Source: Candidatus Symbiothrix sp. (GTDB taxonomy: Bacteria > Bacteroidota > Bacteroidia > Bacteroidales > Azobacteroidaceae). From it: a DNA stretch of 64,000 bases. Location: NCBI GenBank assembly GCA_031261285.1, contig JAISKM010000070.1:1-64000 (forward strand), in the 5' to 3' direction. The position numbers and the translations under genes are program-made. The first letter of the stretch is position 1, and each line of letters begins with the position of its first letter. Under the pieces are notes generated by a model. It was given only the letters and a program-made list of their open reading frames with translations, did not search any database and was not told where the DNA came from. Of the stretch, positions 43,289 to 53,575 are shown piece by piece.

Positions 43289-44733
43289 GATTTCAACTCC
43301 AATAAAACGACGTTTTCAACGTGCTGCGTATGTGGAAACATATCCACCGGTTGCACGCGCGTCACTTTGTATTTCACATCCAGCAGGCTCAAATCACGCG
43401 CTTGTGTCGCCGGATTACAACTGACATAGACTATTTTTTGCGGTTCGGCAAACAAAATCGTGTCAATCACATCGTCGTGCATCCCGGCGCGCGGCGGGTC
43501 GGTGATAATCACGTCCGGACGACCGTATTCGGCAATAAATTCCGCGTTCAGCAAGTCCTTCATATCGCCCGCGAAAAAGAGTGTGTTGGTGATGCCATTG
43601 ATTTCGGCATTGACTTTTGCGTCTTCAATGGCTTCCGGAACGTACTCAATACCAATGACTTGCTTGCATTGTTGCGCTATAAAATTGGCAATCGTTCCCG
43701 TTCCCGTGTAGAGGTCATACACCAATTCTTCACCTGTCAAGCCTGCAAACTCGCGAGCCGTTTTATACAGTTCATAAGCCTGCTCGCTGTTGGTTTGATA
43801 GAATGATTTGGGACCGATTTTGAACCGGAGGGGCACAAAATTTTGTGCCCCTGCATGCGTGGCCCCTGCATCCATTGTTTCAAAAATATGGTCGTTGCCT
43901 TTAAACACTACGATTTCCTGGTCGGTAATCGTGTCGTTGGCTTTTTGATTGACACTGTATAATAAAGAAGTGATTTCCGGAAATTTGTCAGCCAAATGTT
44001 GCATCAACGCGTTGATTTTCTCTGTGTCATGTTCAAAAAACACCACAATCAGCATAATTTCGCCTGTGGTGGACGTTCGGACAATGATGTTGCGCATCAA
44101 TCCGGTTTGTTTTTTCAAATTGAAAAAGGCATAGCCGTTTTTAGTGCAAAAATCCTTGATTTCCAGACGAATCGCATTCGACGGATCGGCTTGTAACCAA
44201 CATTTTTTAATGTCCATGACCTTATCAAACATGTTCGGAATATGAAAACCGAGCACGTTCATATCGTCAAATGTTTCGCCGGATTGCAGTTCTTCCATCG
44301 TCATCCAACGCCAGTCGGAAAACGTAAACTCCAATTTATTGCGATAAAATTTTGTCTTTTGGGAGCCTAAAATCGGCGAAATCTCAGGGAGTTCAATCTT
44401 CCCGATGCGGGTCAAATTGTCCGTCACTTGTTGCTGCTTGTAGCGAATTTGCTCGGAGTAGGGGAGAATCTGCCATTTACAACCCCCACAGACACCATAA
44501 TGTTCGCAAAATGCTTCCGCCCGTTGGCCGGAATATTGGTGAAAATGCACCGCGCGCCCTTCGGCGTAACTGTTTTTGCGACGGGTCAGCTGAATATCGA
44601 CCACATCGCCCGGCACCACAAACGGTACAAAAATAACCCAGTCGTTGTACTTCGCAAGCGCTTTACCCTCGGCAGCAACGCCTGTGATGGTAATGTTTTC
44701 TAATATCGGTAATGTTTTTTTTTTCGCCCTCAT
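43285..44733 (-). CDS. rlmD: 23S rRNA (uracil-5)-methyltransferase, RlmD/RumA type
   Basis: 482 aa. TRAM-like N-terminus, [4Fe-4S] cysteines CEHYGVCGGC, SAM motifs DLYTGTGTIANF, TDPPRAGM and VSCNPAT with catalytic Cys. Residues about 287-301 (MDAGATHAGAQNFVP) come from a perfect 22-bp palindrome and adjoining repeat (43830-43875), inserted just before KIGPKSFYQTN. ATG 44733 chosen over TTG 44739. Confidence 0.92.
   Translation of the reverse strand: MRAKKKTLPILENITITGVAAEGKALAKYNDWVIFVPFVVPGDVVDIQLTRRKNSYAEGRAVHFHQYSGQRAEAFCEHYGVCGGCKWQILPYSEQIRYKQQQVTDNLTRIGKIELPEISPILGSQKTKFYRNKLEFTFSDWRWMTMEELQSGETFDDMNVLGFHIPNMFDKVMDIKKCWLQADPSNAIRLEIKDFCTKNGYAFFNLKKQTGLMRNIIVRTSTTGEIMLIVVFFEHDTEKINALMQHLADKFPEITSLLYSVNQKANDTITDQEIVVFKGNDHIFETMDAGATHAGAQNFVPLRFKIGPKSFYQTNSEQAYELYKTAREFAGLTGEELVYDLYTGTGTIANFIAQQCKQVIGIEYVPEAIEDAKVNAEINGITNTLFFAGDMKDLLNAEFIAEYGRPDVIITDPPRAGMHDDVIDTILFAEPQKIVYVSCNPATQARDLSLLDVKYKVTRVQPVDMFPHTQHVENVVLLELKS
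43830..43851. repeat. perfect 22-bp palindrome inside rlmD
   Basis: GGGGCACAAAA followed directly by TTTTGTGCCCC; translated in frame. CCCCTGCATGC repeats continue to 43875. Confidence 0.95.
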
Positions 44734-44737
44734 ACAC

Positions 44738-44776
44738 AAATCATAGCCCTCATTTAATCAATTTAATCACAGTTCA
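44738..44776. repeat. dispersed element, TGAACTGTGATTAA type, copy 3 (partial)
   Basis: Contains ATCATAG and TTTAATCACAGTTCA; the reverse strand encodes the end of pssA (NILNCD and stop). Confidence 0.85.
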
Positions 44777-45464
44777 GAATATTATGTAGCAACGACAACA
44801 GGATGTAGGCTATAATGGACAGACAGACGCCCAACAAAGGGTAAGCAACTGAACAGCAAGACATTAGAATGATAGCAACGATGATGATTGAAAACGCCCA
44901 TTGGTTCTCTTTCCATTTCGTACTTTTGAATTTCAACGACAACATCGGAATTTCCGAAACCATCAGCAAACAAAAAATAATCAACAGCACGACCAAACCG
45001 ACCATCGTCACCATCGAAAAAGACGGCGAAAAATAATGTAGAGATGGAATCAAGGAAGCCCAAAACAGTGCACAGGCCGGAACAGGCAATCCCAGAAAAG
45101 AAGTGGTTTGACGGGTGTCCACATTAAATTTTGCCAATCGCAAGGCCGCAAAAACCGGCAGTAAAAGTGCCAAAAGTGGCAAATAGCTGCTTTCGTAACT
45201 ATTGAAATAGGTGTAAAGCATCAAGCCCGGAGCCACACCAAAACTGACCACGTCAGCCAGCGAGTCTAAGTCCGCACCGGTGGAGGAATAGGCTTTTAGT
45301 AACCGTGCCGCAAAACCGTCGAAGAAATCAAATACCGCCGCCAACACAATAAAAAGGAATGCGCCCTCCTGATTGTGGTAGGTCAAAACCGTGATACACG
45401 CCAAACAGCCGGCAAACAAATTGAGGCAGGTAATAAAATTCGGTACGTGTTTCATACTATTCAT
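44763..45464 (-). CDS. pssA: CDP-diacylglycerol--serine O-phosphatidyltransferase
   Basis: 233 aa, about eight membrane helices. CDP-alcohol motif [23 protein letters not shown] fits D-G-x2-A-R-x8-G-x3-D-x3-D. Makes phosphatidylserine. ATGA overlap with psd; tail residues provided by the dispersed element. Confidence 0.93.
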   Translation of the reverse strand: MNSMKHVPNFITCLNLFAGCLACITVLTYHNQEGAFLFIVLAAVFDFFDGFAARLLKAYSSTGADLDSLADVVSFGVAPGLMLYTYFNSYESSYLPLLALLLPVFAALRLAKFNVDTRQTTSFLGLPVPACALFWASLIPSLHYFSPSFSMVTMVGLVVLLIIFCLLMVSEIPMLSLKFKSTKWKENQWAFSIIIVAIILMSCCSVAYPLLGVCLSIIAYILLSLLHNILNCD

Positions 45465-46129
45465 GAGGCAGGTTGTTTAAACTTGGCGACAACTGTTTGA
45501 TTTCCATACACTTTTTGATCCAATTCGACTTCAATTTCTACATCAAGCGGCAGAAAAAGATCTACGCGCGATCCGAATTTGATAAAACCCAACTGTTCGT
45601 TGATATGTGCTTCGTGTCCGATTTCGGCATACGTGACAATGCGGCGCGCCATGGCACCGGCAATCTGGCGTACAAGTATTTGTGTGCCGTCTTTTCGTTC
45701 AATCACCACCGTCGAACGCTCGTTTTCCAGACTGGATTTCGGCAGATAAGCGGCTTTAAATTTGCCGTCTTGATGCCCGTAATGGATGATTCTACCATTG
45801 ATAGGCATCCAATTGACATGCACATTGGTGATGCCCATAAAAATGGAAATTTGCAAACACTTGTTCTTAAGATATTCAGCTTCAAACACTTCCTCGATCA
45901 CCACCACACGACCATCAGCCGGTGCAACCACGATGTCTTTGGTGTTGTCAGGGAAAAAGGGGCGCGGGTTGCGAAAAAAATTGACAATCATCAGAAAAAA
46001 CAGAATAGAGATGCCTGACATGATGTAGAACATTGTATTTTTATCGGCATAACGCAACGCAACATTCACTGCCACCAATAGAATTAAGGCGACGAAAATT
46101 ATTTTGTACCCTTCTTTGTGAATTCTCAT
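45461..46129 (-). CDS. psd: Phosphatidylserine decarboxylase
   Basis: 222 aa. Two N-terminal membrane helices (13-50), [22 protein letters not shown], and the self-cleavage Gly-Ser in [10 protein letters not shown] that yields the pyruvoyl group. Short (Psd-A) type. Followed by pssA: the pair makes phosphatidylethanolamine. Confidence 0.93.
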   Translation of the reverse strand: MRIHKEGYKIIFVALILLVAVNVALRYADKNTMFYIMSGISILFFLMIVNFFRNPRPFFPDNTKDIVVAPADGRVVVIEEVFEAEYLKNKCLQISIFMGITNVHVNWMPINGRIIHYGHQDGKFKAAYLPKSSLENERSTVVIERKDGTQILVRQIAGAMARRIVTYAEIGHEAHINEQLGFIKFGSRVDLFLPLDVEIEVELDQKVYGNQTVVAKFKQPAS

Positions 46130-46154
46130 GTTTTTTGTTTAAGTAAAAAACTCC

Positions 46155-46163
46155 GCAAAGATA
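46155..46163 (-). promoter_or_regulatory. -7 element of psd-pssA
   Basis: Minus strand TATCTTTGC, 25 nt before ATG 46129. Confidence 0.65.
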
Positions 46164-46319
46164 GGAAACTTTTTAATACTTCGCAAATTATTTGACAAAA
46201 AAGAAATAGTTTAAAATTGGCTGTTAGTGAATAGTTAACATGAATGATCACATACCTTCACGTGAAAAATAACAGAACGATCGTCTGTTTATCTACTTTT
46301 ATTTTTGTCGATTGATGTC

Positions 46320-46377
46320 CGACAAAAAGCCAATGGTCTTCCTGTTTGGCGAGCGTGCCGCACAGGAAAACCATTGG
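46320..46377 (-). terminator. large hairpin, probable terminator of the pectin operon
   Basis: 16-bp arms CCAATGGTCTTCCTGT (46330-46345) and ACAGGAAAACCATTGG (46362-46377), one G-U type mismatch, small GGC/GCC inner stem; on the minus strand followed by CTTTTTGT. Otherwise 46164-46439 holds nothing I can support. Confidence 0.65.
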
Positions 46378-46439
46378 ACAGAACAAACTAATAGTATTTT
46401 TATTTACCACCAACGTGGATCGCCTATTTTATTGACAGT

Positions 46440-48143
46440 CTATTGCATTCTCCATTTTTTTGCTCCGGCCGTTTTTGCTCCTGCAAAATTATATTTGATG
46501 GTGTAATTATCCTCTGTGGGAGCATTAAACAATCCGGTTTCATCCACATCGAGAGATTCAAGACCGTCCAATGGATACGTCGTTGTGCCAACGGTGGTCC
46601 AAGGAAAATTCGTTTTATATGAATTGGTCACTCCCAAGGTAGTTGCAGTACCCACCAAGGTGATAGCACCGGTTGGGCCCGGTTGGTAAGTTCCACCGGC
46701 AGCTGACAAAGTTTTCATGGACGGACCAAATACGGTATTGGTTACCGTCAATGTGGTAGCCGTGGCACCCAAGCGGAATAAAGGCGTACCATTACTTGTG
46801 GCTTCCATCGGAGCATAACAGAAGGTACAATCTTTGATGTCAATATTCAGAGAACCGGAGTTCGTGACCCGGGCATCAAACAACATGACTGTATTAGTAA
46901 TTGTAGAATTACTGAATGTAACATGTTCCAGATAAGCGGCTAAATTGGTCGTCGTGACAGCTCCTTGATTGCCGATACCATTGAGTGTACAGCCTTCAAA
47001 TGTAAGGTTACGAACACCTTCATTGGCGGCTTGCATGCGGACTATGGCACGGTATCCCTGAATGCTGCAATCTTGAAACAACATATTGTTTACCACAGAA
47101 GTTGTTCCGTTTACATTATAAACTTGGCGACCACCAAATCCTGCATCTGTGGTTGCAGAAATCGGAGTAGTTAAAGCAATATCGCTGATGAAATCTATCT
47201 TTTTGAAAGTAATGTTTTCAATTACCGCACCGGTGTTACTTTGCAATCCACCACTTTGTACGAATATTGCATTTCCTTCGAGAGACAAACCGGTAACAAA
47301 GGCTACAGACTTGTTCAACTTGATAGTATTGTTCACTTTATAGGAAAATCCACCTTTCAGGATAATCGCAAGTCCTTCCGTTGCATCCATTACGGCTTTT
47401 ATTTCTGCCGATTTCAGTGTATCGGGATATTCGTAAGCACGCAAATCTAAATATTTACCGGGGCCATAGAGGGCATCAAAATCTTCGCCGGCTGCTGTCT
47501 TAACGGTAATACGACCTTCGTATGTATTACTCGTTTGTTCCTCTCCCGAATACGCATACGCTTTATAGGCAGTTGACGGCTGCAAACCATAGATAGTGAT
47601 TTGACCGTTACTAAAGTCGATAGCACTTACCTCTTCCTCAACAGTGTCTCCTCCATTGTCCGGCACAATTTTAATATAAGTAATGGGTGTACCGTCCGTT
47701 TTCCAGGAAATCAATGCCGCCACGTCAATCGTCCGTACATCTATTAATTTCGTAGGATAGTTGATCGATATAGCATCTGTTTCATACGTTTCCGATGCGA
47801 TACCTGTGCCGATGGCTTTTATTTTCACTACGTATTTTTCATCCCATTCCAAATCGGCAAATGTATAGGGTGATGAAGCCGTACTTGCTTGGCGGTAACT
47901 TTCCAAAACCGGTTTTTTGTCGGCATCCTCACCAATCACTTTAAATAATTCTAATTCATAATCAGTAGCTCCTTTGATGTTGTCCCAAGTAGCCACTACA
48001 TTATTTGTTTTATTGTCTAAGGAAACGATGGGTCTGAAAAGACGCGGAGCATCTCCCACATTTTCATCATCACTACAACCGCCGGCACTCACTCCAATCA
48101 GTAAGCAAAGTGCCATGTATTTGATAGAATTTAATAGTTTCAT
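46440..48143 (-). CDS. surface lipoprotein, Fn3-like plus DUF4957/DUF5123-type beta-helix
   Basis: 567 aa. Lipobox GGCSDD (Cys 23), two Fn3-like domains (about 35-220), then a right-handed beta-helix region (from LYGPGKYLDLRAYEYPD on; repeats like NITFKKIDF, NLTFEGCTL, HVTFSNSTI) as in DUF4957/DUF5123 proteins of pectin loci. Probably an outer-membrane glycan-binding or lyase-like protein. Last gene of the operon after SusD. Confidence 0.85.
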   Translation of the reverse strand: MKLLNSIKYMALCLLIGVSAGGCSDDENVGDAPRLFRPIVSLDNKTNNVVATWDNIKGATDYELELFKVIGEDADKKPVLESYRQASTASSPYTFADLEWDEKYVVKIKAIGTGIASETYETDAISINYPTKLIDVRTIDVAALISWKTDGTPITYIKIVPDNGGDTVEEEVSAIDFSNGQITIYGLQPSTAYKAYAYSGEEQTSNTYEGRITVKTAAGEDFDALYGPGKYLDLRAYEYPDTLKSAEIKAVMDATEGLAIILKGGFSYKVNNTIKLNKSVAFVTGLSLEGNAIFVQSGGLQSNTGAVIENITFKKIDFISDIALTTPISATTDAGFGGRQVYNVNGTTSVVNNMLFQDCSIQGYRAIVRMQAANEGVRNLTFEGCTLNGIGNQGAVTTTNLAAYLEHVTFSNSTITNTVMLFDARVTNSGSLNIDIKDCTFCYAPMEATSNGTPLFRLGATATTLTVTNTVFGPSMKTLSAAGGTYQPGPTGAITLVGTATTLGVTNSYKTNFPWTTVGTTTYPLDGLESLDVDETGLFNAPTEDNYTIKYNFAGAKTAGAKKWRMQ

Positions 48144-48158
48144 AACTTTATTGTATTA

Positions 48159-50225
48159 TTATTTATTACGGATACCATAACCTTCATTCGATAAAACACC
48201 CGCAGAAGTAGTTACTTTTGAACTCGGGATCGGCATTACATACGGCGTCGGTATAGACCGAAGAGCGTTAAGGTTTGCCGTTGCCGGAACAAAACCGCTT
48301 GTGATTGCAGGTTCTGTTAATCCGAAGTAACTGTATAGAACATTTTCCGAAATAACGCCTTTCTTGATTGCATCGCCACCGCCATCTGTTCCATACGGTT
48401 GTTTCGTTGCCGGATCTGTGTCGGAAACAGAACAAAATGTTTTTGCAAAGTCCACCCGATACAGATTATCGCTGGTGTATCCGGTTTTAATATCGTTTTC
48501 AGCAACTGTTTCGGCACTTTTGTATGGCTCTACTTTATCATCACGAGCAGTGAACATATCATTTTCCCACTCTATCATTCCGCCTTTAATTTTGTAATAC
48601 AGTCTGTTTGCCACATTTAAGTCTTCGATAGGCTTGTTTTTGTCATAAACGCCATCTGCAGGATTAAGTTGGTGTGCATTGATGGTCACTTTGAGCATCC
48701 ATTCGATAGCATCAACAATGGCATCGCTGTAGTAATTCCAGCGGATAAGGTCGAATTTGCGGACACATTCTCCACCAAATTCCCAAGCACGCTCATCTAT
48801 GATTGCTTTCTTGAATGAGTTATAACTACTGTGTTGATTGATATAATTATCTACCATTGCCGTTTTGTTCGAGGCATTCACAAATGCCCGGTCGCGCACA
48901 CGTTTCAACATGTTTTTCGCTTCAGCATCCGGTCCGTGATTAATTTCATTGTTGGCTTCTGCCAGCATCAACAACACATCCGGATAGCGAAGAACAGGCC
49001 AGTTGATACCGGTGTTTTTACCGTCACTAAAAGTTGCCATATCCAAGCGATTCCATTTGGCCGGCGCAATAGCCCATGCCCCTTTGGCATTTTGAGTATC
49101 ATCTGACAGATAGGAAACAGGCGCGCAAGTAACGTTCAATCGCTGGTCTTCTTTATCGAAAGAAACAGCATAAGCCGGAGCCATAAATGTGTACATCGTG
49201 GTAGTTCCTTTGCTACCTCCGGTTACCGGGATACCAATACACCAGCCCACATCACCACCGCCGTTTTGAATAAATCCCATTTCAAAGAGGACATCTCCGT
49301 TCGGTTTGTTTGCTGAGTTGATTTCTGTATAGAAAATATTCTTGAAATCGGCAGGAAGTGCACGGTCTTTCAATTTGATGAGTTTGCGGCAATACGCTTG
49401 GGCTACTTTGTAAAAGTCATCGCTGGATTGAGCTGTTTGTTCTGCGCCATTTTCATCGGTATAAGTTACCGGATCAATCTGATCGTCGATACGACAACGC
49501 GACATGGTTCCGTCTGCTTGCATGGAATAACCTGCACGGAAGAGCGCCAACTTGGCAATAAAGCCGATAGCAAACTCACGATTCATCCGTTCCGCTCCAT
49601 CCTTTACCCGTTCTGCCCACATCATATTTTCTTCTACATTCACCAAATCTTGAATGAGGTGTGAATAGATAATATTTTTATCTACCCGTGGCGTATTATT
49701 ATCTACACCGTATTTGGAAGAAGTGGTTGCAAACGGTACATCTGCCCAAAAATTACACAACAGGAAATAGCGATAGGCACGCAAACAATACGCTTCACCT
49801 AATAATTGCTGCATGTCTACGTTCCCATTCAGATACATTTCACTTGCTTCGATTCCTTCAATCACTTGATTAGCAAAATCAATGGCATTGTAATTGTGAT
49901 TCCAAGCTGTGAGGACATCTCCAAAATCACGGGTATTAATCGCCCAAATACCACGACGGGTGTTTTCGACCGATTGTGCTTTATTTACAGGACCGAGTTC
50001 AACATCCGTGTTTTGCATCCAGTTATTAGACATGCGAGACGTATAGGAGTCTTCTGTGAAATAAGAGTAGACCCGATCGATCATTTTACGGGCGTCTGTC
50101 GGATTGGAGCAGAGATATTCAAGATTATCGTTAGATAAACTTTCCGTAGTCAAAAAATCTTCACAGGAAGTCATCGCAAAGACACTTCCAAGGAAAATTG
50201 CTAAATATAATAGTTGATTCTTCAT
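48159..50225 (-). CDS. SusD/RagB-family glycan-binding lipoprotein
   Basis: 688 aa. Lipobox MTSCED (Cys 21), TPR-like SusD fold with AYCLRAYRYFLLCNFWADVPF and a C-terminal RagB segment (WEFGGECVRKFDLIRW, RSIPTPYVMPIP). Lid of the SusC transporter, binding pectin oligosaccharides by context. 23 bp after susC. Confidence 0.95.
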   Translation of the reverse strand: MKNQLLYLAIFLGSVFAMTSCEDFLTTESLSNDNLEYLCSNPTDARKMIDRVYSYFTEDSYTSRMSNNWMQNTDVELGPVNKAQSVENTRRGIWAINTRDFGDVLTAWNHNYNAIDFANQVIEGIEASEMYLNGNVDMQQLLGEAYCLRAYRYFLLCNFWADVPFATTSSKYGVDNNTPRVDKNIIYSHLIQDLVNVEENMMWAERVKDGAERMNREFAIGFIAKLALFRAGYSMQADGTMSRCRIDDQIDPVTYTDENGAEQTAQSSDDFYKVAQAYCRKLIKLKDRALPADFKNIFYTEINSANKPNGDVLFEMGFIQNGGGDVGWCIGIPVTGGSKGTTTMYTFMAPAYAVSFDKEDQRLNVTCAPVSYLSDDTQNAKGAWAIAPAKWNRLDMATFSDGKNTGINWPVLRYPDVLLMLAEANNEINHGPDAEAKNMLKRVRDRAFVNASNKTAMVDNYINQHSSYNSFKKAIIDERAWEFGGECVRKFDLIRWNYYSDAIVDAIEWMLKVTINAHQLNPADGVYDKNKPIEDLNVANRLYYKIKGGMIEWENDMFTARDDKVEPYKSAETVAENDIKTGYTSDNLYRVDFAKTFCSVSDTDPATKQPYGTDGGGDAIKKGVISENVLYSYFGLTEPAITSGFVPATANLNALRSIPTPYVMPIPSSKVTTSAGVLSNEGYGIRNK

Positions 50226-50248
50226 TGTTGTTCTTATTAATTTGTGAG

Positions 50249-53200
50249 TTAAAATGATACATTAAGCCCCAGTGTCCAAGAGAAAGACTTTGGATAGATA
50301 GAATAATCTACGCCCGGCGTAATTCCGGAGGAAGAACTATTGCGCATAGCGGAACTAACTTCAGGATCATATCCGGTGTAGTTCGTCCAAACATGCAGAT
50401 TGTTTAATGTACAATAGGCTCGCACTTGATTGCTTGCAAACTTTTTGGTGAAAGTTTTCGGAAGCGTGTAGCCAACCGTCAAATTTTGGAAACGTAAGAA
50501 TGATCCGTCTTCTATTGCCCAAGAAGTTACCACAGGATTATTATCCGCTGAGGTCAATGGAGACCAATATGTTTTTCCTGCATTCACCGATTTCAATGTT
50601 TCATAATCTGTGATTATTTCCCCGCTTGCCCGGTCCAAATAAGTCCATGCAGAAGTGGCAGGATTCATATAGTCACGGAGATTGGCTTCCGAGTTGCGAT
50701 AGAATTGTGTACTTACAATTTTATCCATATTATAAACATCATTTCCATAGACAAAATTAAACAAGGCAGATACATCAAAATTTTTATAAGTCGCATTTAA
50801 TCCGAATCCGCCTGTAAATTTGGGAGTTGCCCGGCCAATAATTTGACGGTCTTTGGTATCTATCACATCATCACCATTCAGATTTTTCAATTTCATGGCT
50901 CCCGGACGAAGACCATTGGACGGATCCAAATGTGGATTTGCCAATATCCCCTCTTTTAACTGATATTTTCCACTACTGCTAAGCAAGAATTGTGTTTTTC
51001 CATTGGCATCCACGTAAGTTTGAAAGTCATCCACCTGATAAATGCCGTCATAAACATAGCCATACATCAAACCGACCGGTTGTCCTACGATGACACGATA
51101 ATCATCCGCATCTCTTGTATCGGTCGAAAAGGCTCCGGATTGATAGGACATCTCTTTGGTATCAGCTAATTTATCTACTTTATTCTTATTAAATCCAATA
51201 TTAAAATTGGCTTGTAACGAGAAGTCTTTCGTTTGAGCAACGACTGCATCCATGGTTATTTCCACACCACGATTGGATGTTTGTCCGATATTTTCTTGCA
51301 TAGTGGAATATCCGGGCGCCACAATTTGACGTTCTACCAACAAATCTTTCGTTGTATTCCAATACCACTCCACACTACCGGAAAGTCTTTCTTTAAAGAA
51401 ACCGTAGTCAAGCCCGATATTTCGAGTAATCGTTGTTTCCCATTTTAGAGTAGGATTTGCCATTTGTGAATTAGACAGTTCGTAATTAGGATTCAAAATA
51501 TTGCCGGCTCCATATTTCTTGGTAGAACTGGAGGCTTTGTATAGTGTGGTGTACATACTGTTGCCAATTCGGTTATTTCCTACTTCTCCATAACTGGCAC
51601 GCAATTTTAAATTAGAAAGCCAATTTTTGGTGTTAGTCATAAATTCTTCTTGCGAAATACGCCAAGCCACAGACGCCGCCGGGAAATATCCCCAACGATT
51701 GTCGCCCAGGAATTTTGAAGAACCATCGGCACGGAAAGTAATGGTTGCTAAATAACGCTCGTCATAATTGTAATTAAAACGTCCGAACCAGGAAGCCATT
51801 TTTTCCGGCTCTGCTAAAGAACTACTAATGATTGCTGATCCGGTTTCTCCGGAATTAGCTTGCATAGCAGCAAATGTTTTTTCAGGAGTAATGTCTTTTT
51901 GATAGAATTTACCGTTCATTTGCATCGTTTCCGATTCGCTGACATTAATTTCTTGTCCAAGCATCGCATCCACACGGTGTTTTTGGGCAAAAGTGCCATT
52001 CCATGTCAACGTATTCACGACATTATAACTGCTGGCATCCCGCTTGTTCCAGTCTGCCAGAGGTAAACTGCCACCATTTTGAATAGCCGTACTGGTATAG
52101 GGTCCATACCAATTTTTGATACCTCTGAATGCGTATTGATAACCACCTGACAAACGATAGGTAAGATTTTTCAAGATATTCCAGTCTAAACCGCCGGTAA
52201 AGTTGTATCTCCGCTCATTTGTTTTTTTATAGTATTGCGCAGCCAGTTCTGCCAACGTCATTTTGCTTTTTAGATACTCCTCCAACTCTTCTTCGGAAAG
52301 AGTAGACAGGTCAATTTCAACAACATCTTTTAAACCACCTACCGGAGCTTTCATCTGCGCATCATACGAACGCACTTTATAGCTTCCACCGCTTGTGCCG
52401 GAACCATCGGTTTCGGTGTCGGAAATACGCGCACCAAAATCAAATTTAAGATTTGATGCTATCTCGTGATTCAACTTAAAGTTCAGGTTGGTACGGTTAT
52501 AGCCCGTGTTACGCATCAAGCTATTGTCGGTTACATACGTCCCGCTCAAATTAAACTTGGTTTTATCTGTTCCGCCGGTTATACTCAAGTTGTGAGATTG
52601 AGAGATGCCTGCATGACTGAACATATCTTCCTGCCAATCCGTTCCTTTTTGGTATTGATAAAGGTCAACATCCCCATAACTGCCGAAAGATTTTTCAAAA
52701 TTGGAAACGGAATTTTTCAATGCCGCCCGTTCATATTGAAGCATAATGTAATCGTAGGGATTCATCACATCAATTTTTCTTGCCAACTCTTTCCCTTGGA
52801 AATAAGTGTTGTAAGAAATTTTGGTTTTGCCGCCTTCTGCGCCCTTGGTAGTGATAAGGATTACCCCATTGGCTCCACGAGAACCGTAAATAGCCGTAGA
52901 AGAAGCATCCTTCAACACCGTTATATCCTGAATATCTGTGGGAGATACATCACTGATACTGCTCACCGGAAATCCGTCAACAATATAAAGAGGTGTGTTG
53001 TCGCCGGTAATCGAGCCACCACCACGCACGCGAATAATGATTTCAGCATCGGGAGAACCGTCCGCTGTTGTAATTTGTACTCCGGCTAACCGTCCGGTCA
53101 GTGCTGCTGCCGTACTTGTTACCGGAACTTTAACGATTTCTTTTCCGCTAATCGTATTGATGGCACCCGTCAAGTCTTTTTTTCTGACTGAACCGTAACC

Positions 53201-53554
53201 GATGACCACAAATTCATCCAGTTGAGAAGCGTCTTCTTCGAGACTCACATTAACCACACTTCCCGTGATGGTAACTTCTTTGGTTTTCAGACCTAAATAG
53301 CTAACCACCAACGTGTTTTTATCGTTAGGCACCGACAGGGAATACTTTCCGTCGATATCCGTAGCTGTGCCCACAGAGGTTCCTTTGACAGAAACGCCTG
53401 CTCCAATGATCGTTTCCCCGGTGGGGTCGGTCACAACTCCCGAAACAACCCGGGATTGTGCATTCATCTGTGCGCAAACAAACACATTCATCAATAACAC
53501 CATCATCATGGACAGTGTTACGCTTCGTTGTTTTTTCATTCTTAATAGATTCAT
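50249..53554 (-). CDS. SusC/RagA-family TonB-dependent transporter
   Basis: 1101 aa. Signal peptide, carboxypeptidase-regulatory-like domain (VVSGVVTDPTGETIIGAGVSVKGT...), plug (FVVIGYGSVRKKDLTGAI, ITVLKDASSTAIYGSRGANGVI), and beta-barrel to the terminal Phe. Start ATG 53554; M6 at 53539 is an equally good start. Imports oligogalacturonide-like glycans by context. Confidence 0.96.
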   Translation of the reverse strand: MNLLRMKKQRSVTLSMMMVLLMNVFVCAQMNAQSRVVSGVVTDPTGETIIGAGVSVKGTSVGTATDIDGKYSLSVPNDKNTLVVSYLGLKTKEVTITGSVVNVSLEEDASQLDEFVVIGYGSVRKKDLTGAINTISGKEIVKVPVTSTAAALTGRLAGVQITTADGSPDAEIIIRVRGGGSITGDNTPLYIVDGFPVSSISDVSPTDIQDITVLKDASSTAIYGSRGANGVILITTKGAEGGKTKISYNTYFQGKELARKIDVMNPYDYIMLQYERAALKNSVSNFEKSFGSYGDVDLYQYQKGTDWQEDMFSHAGISQSHNLSITGGTDKTKFNLSGTYVTDNSLMRNTGYNRTNLNFKLNHEIASNLKFDFGARISDTETDGSGTSGGSYKVRSYDAQMKAPVGGLKDVVEIDLSTLSEEELEEYLKSKMTLAELAAQYYKKTNERRYNFTGGLDWNILKNLTYRLSGGYQYAFRGIKNWYGPYTSTAIQNGGSLPLADWNKRDASSYNVVNTLTWNGTFAQKHRVDAMLGQEINVSESETMQMNGKFYQKDITPEKTFAAMQANSGETGSAIISSSLAEPEKMASWFGRFNYNYDERYLATITFRADGSSKFLGDNRWGYFPAASVAWRISQEEFMTNTKNWLSNLKLRASYGEVGNNRIGNSMYTTLYKASSSTKKYGAGNILNPNYELSNSQMANPTLKWETTITRNIGLDYGFFKERLSGSVEWYWNTTKDLLVERQIVAPGYSTMQENIGQTSNRGVEITMDAVVAQTKDFSLQANFNIGFNKNKVDKLADTKEMSYQSGAFSTDTRDADDYRVIVGQPVGLMYGYVYDGIYQVDDFQTYVDANGKTQFLLSSSGKYQLKEGILANPHLDPSNGLRPGAMKLKNLNGDDVIDTKDRQIIGRATPKFTGGFGLNATYKNFDVSALFNFVYGNDVYNMDKIVSTQFYRNSEANLRDYMNPATSAWTYLDRASGEIITDYETLKSVNAGKTYWSPLTSADNNPVVTSWAIEDGSFLRFQNLTVGYTLPKTFTKKFASNQVRAYCTLNNLHVWTNYTGYDPEVSSAMRNSSSSGITPGVDYSIYPKSFSWTLGLNVSF

Positions 53555-53575
53555 TTTTAACAGATTTATTGATTG

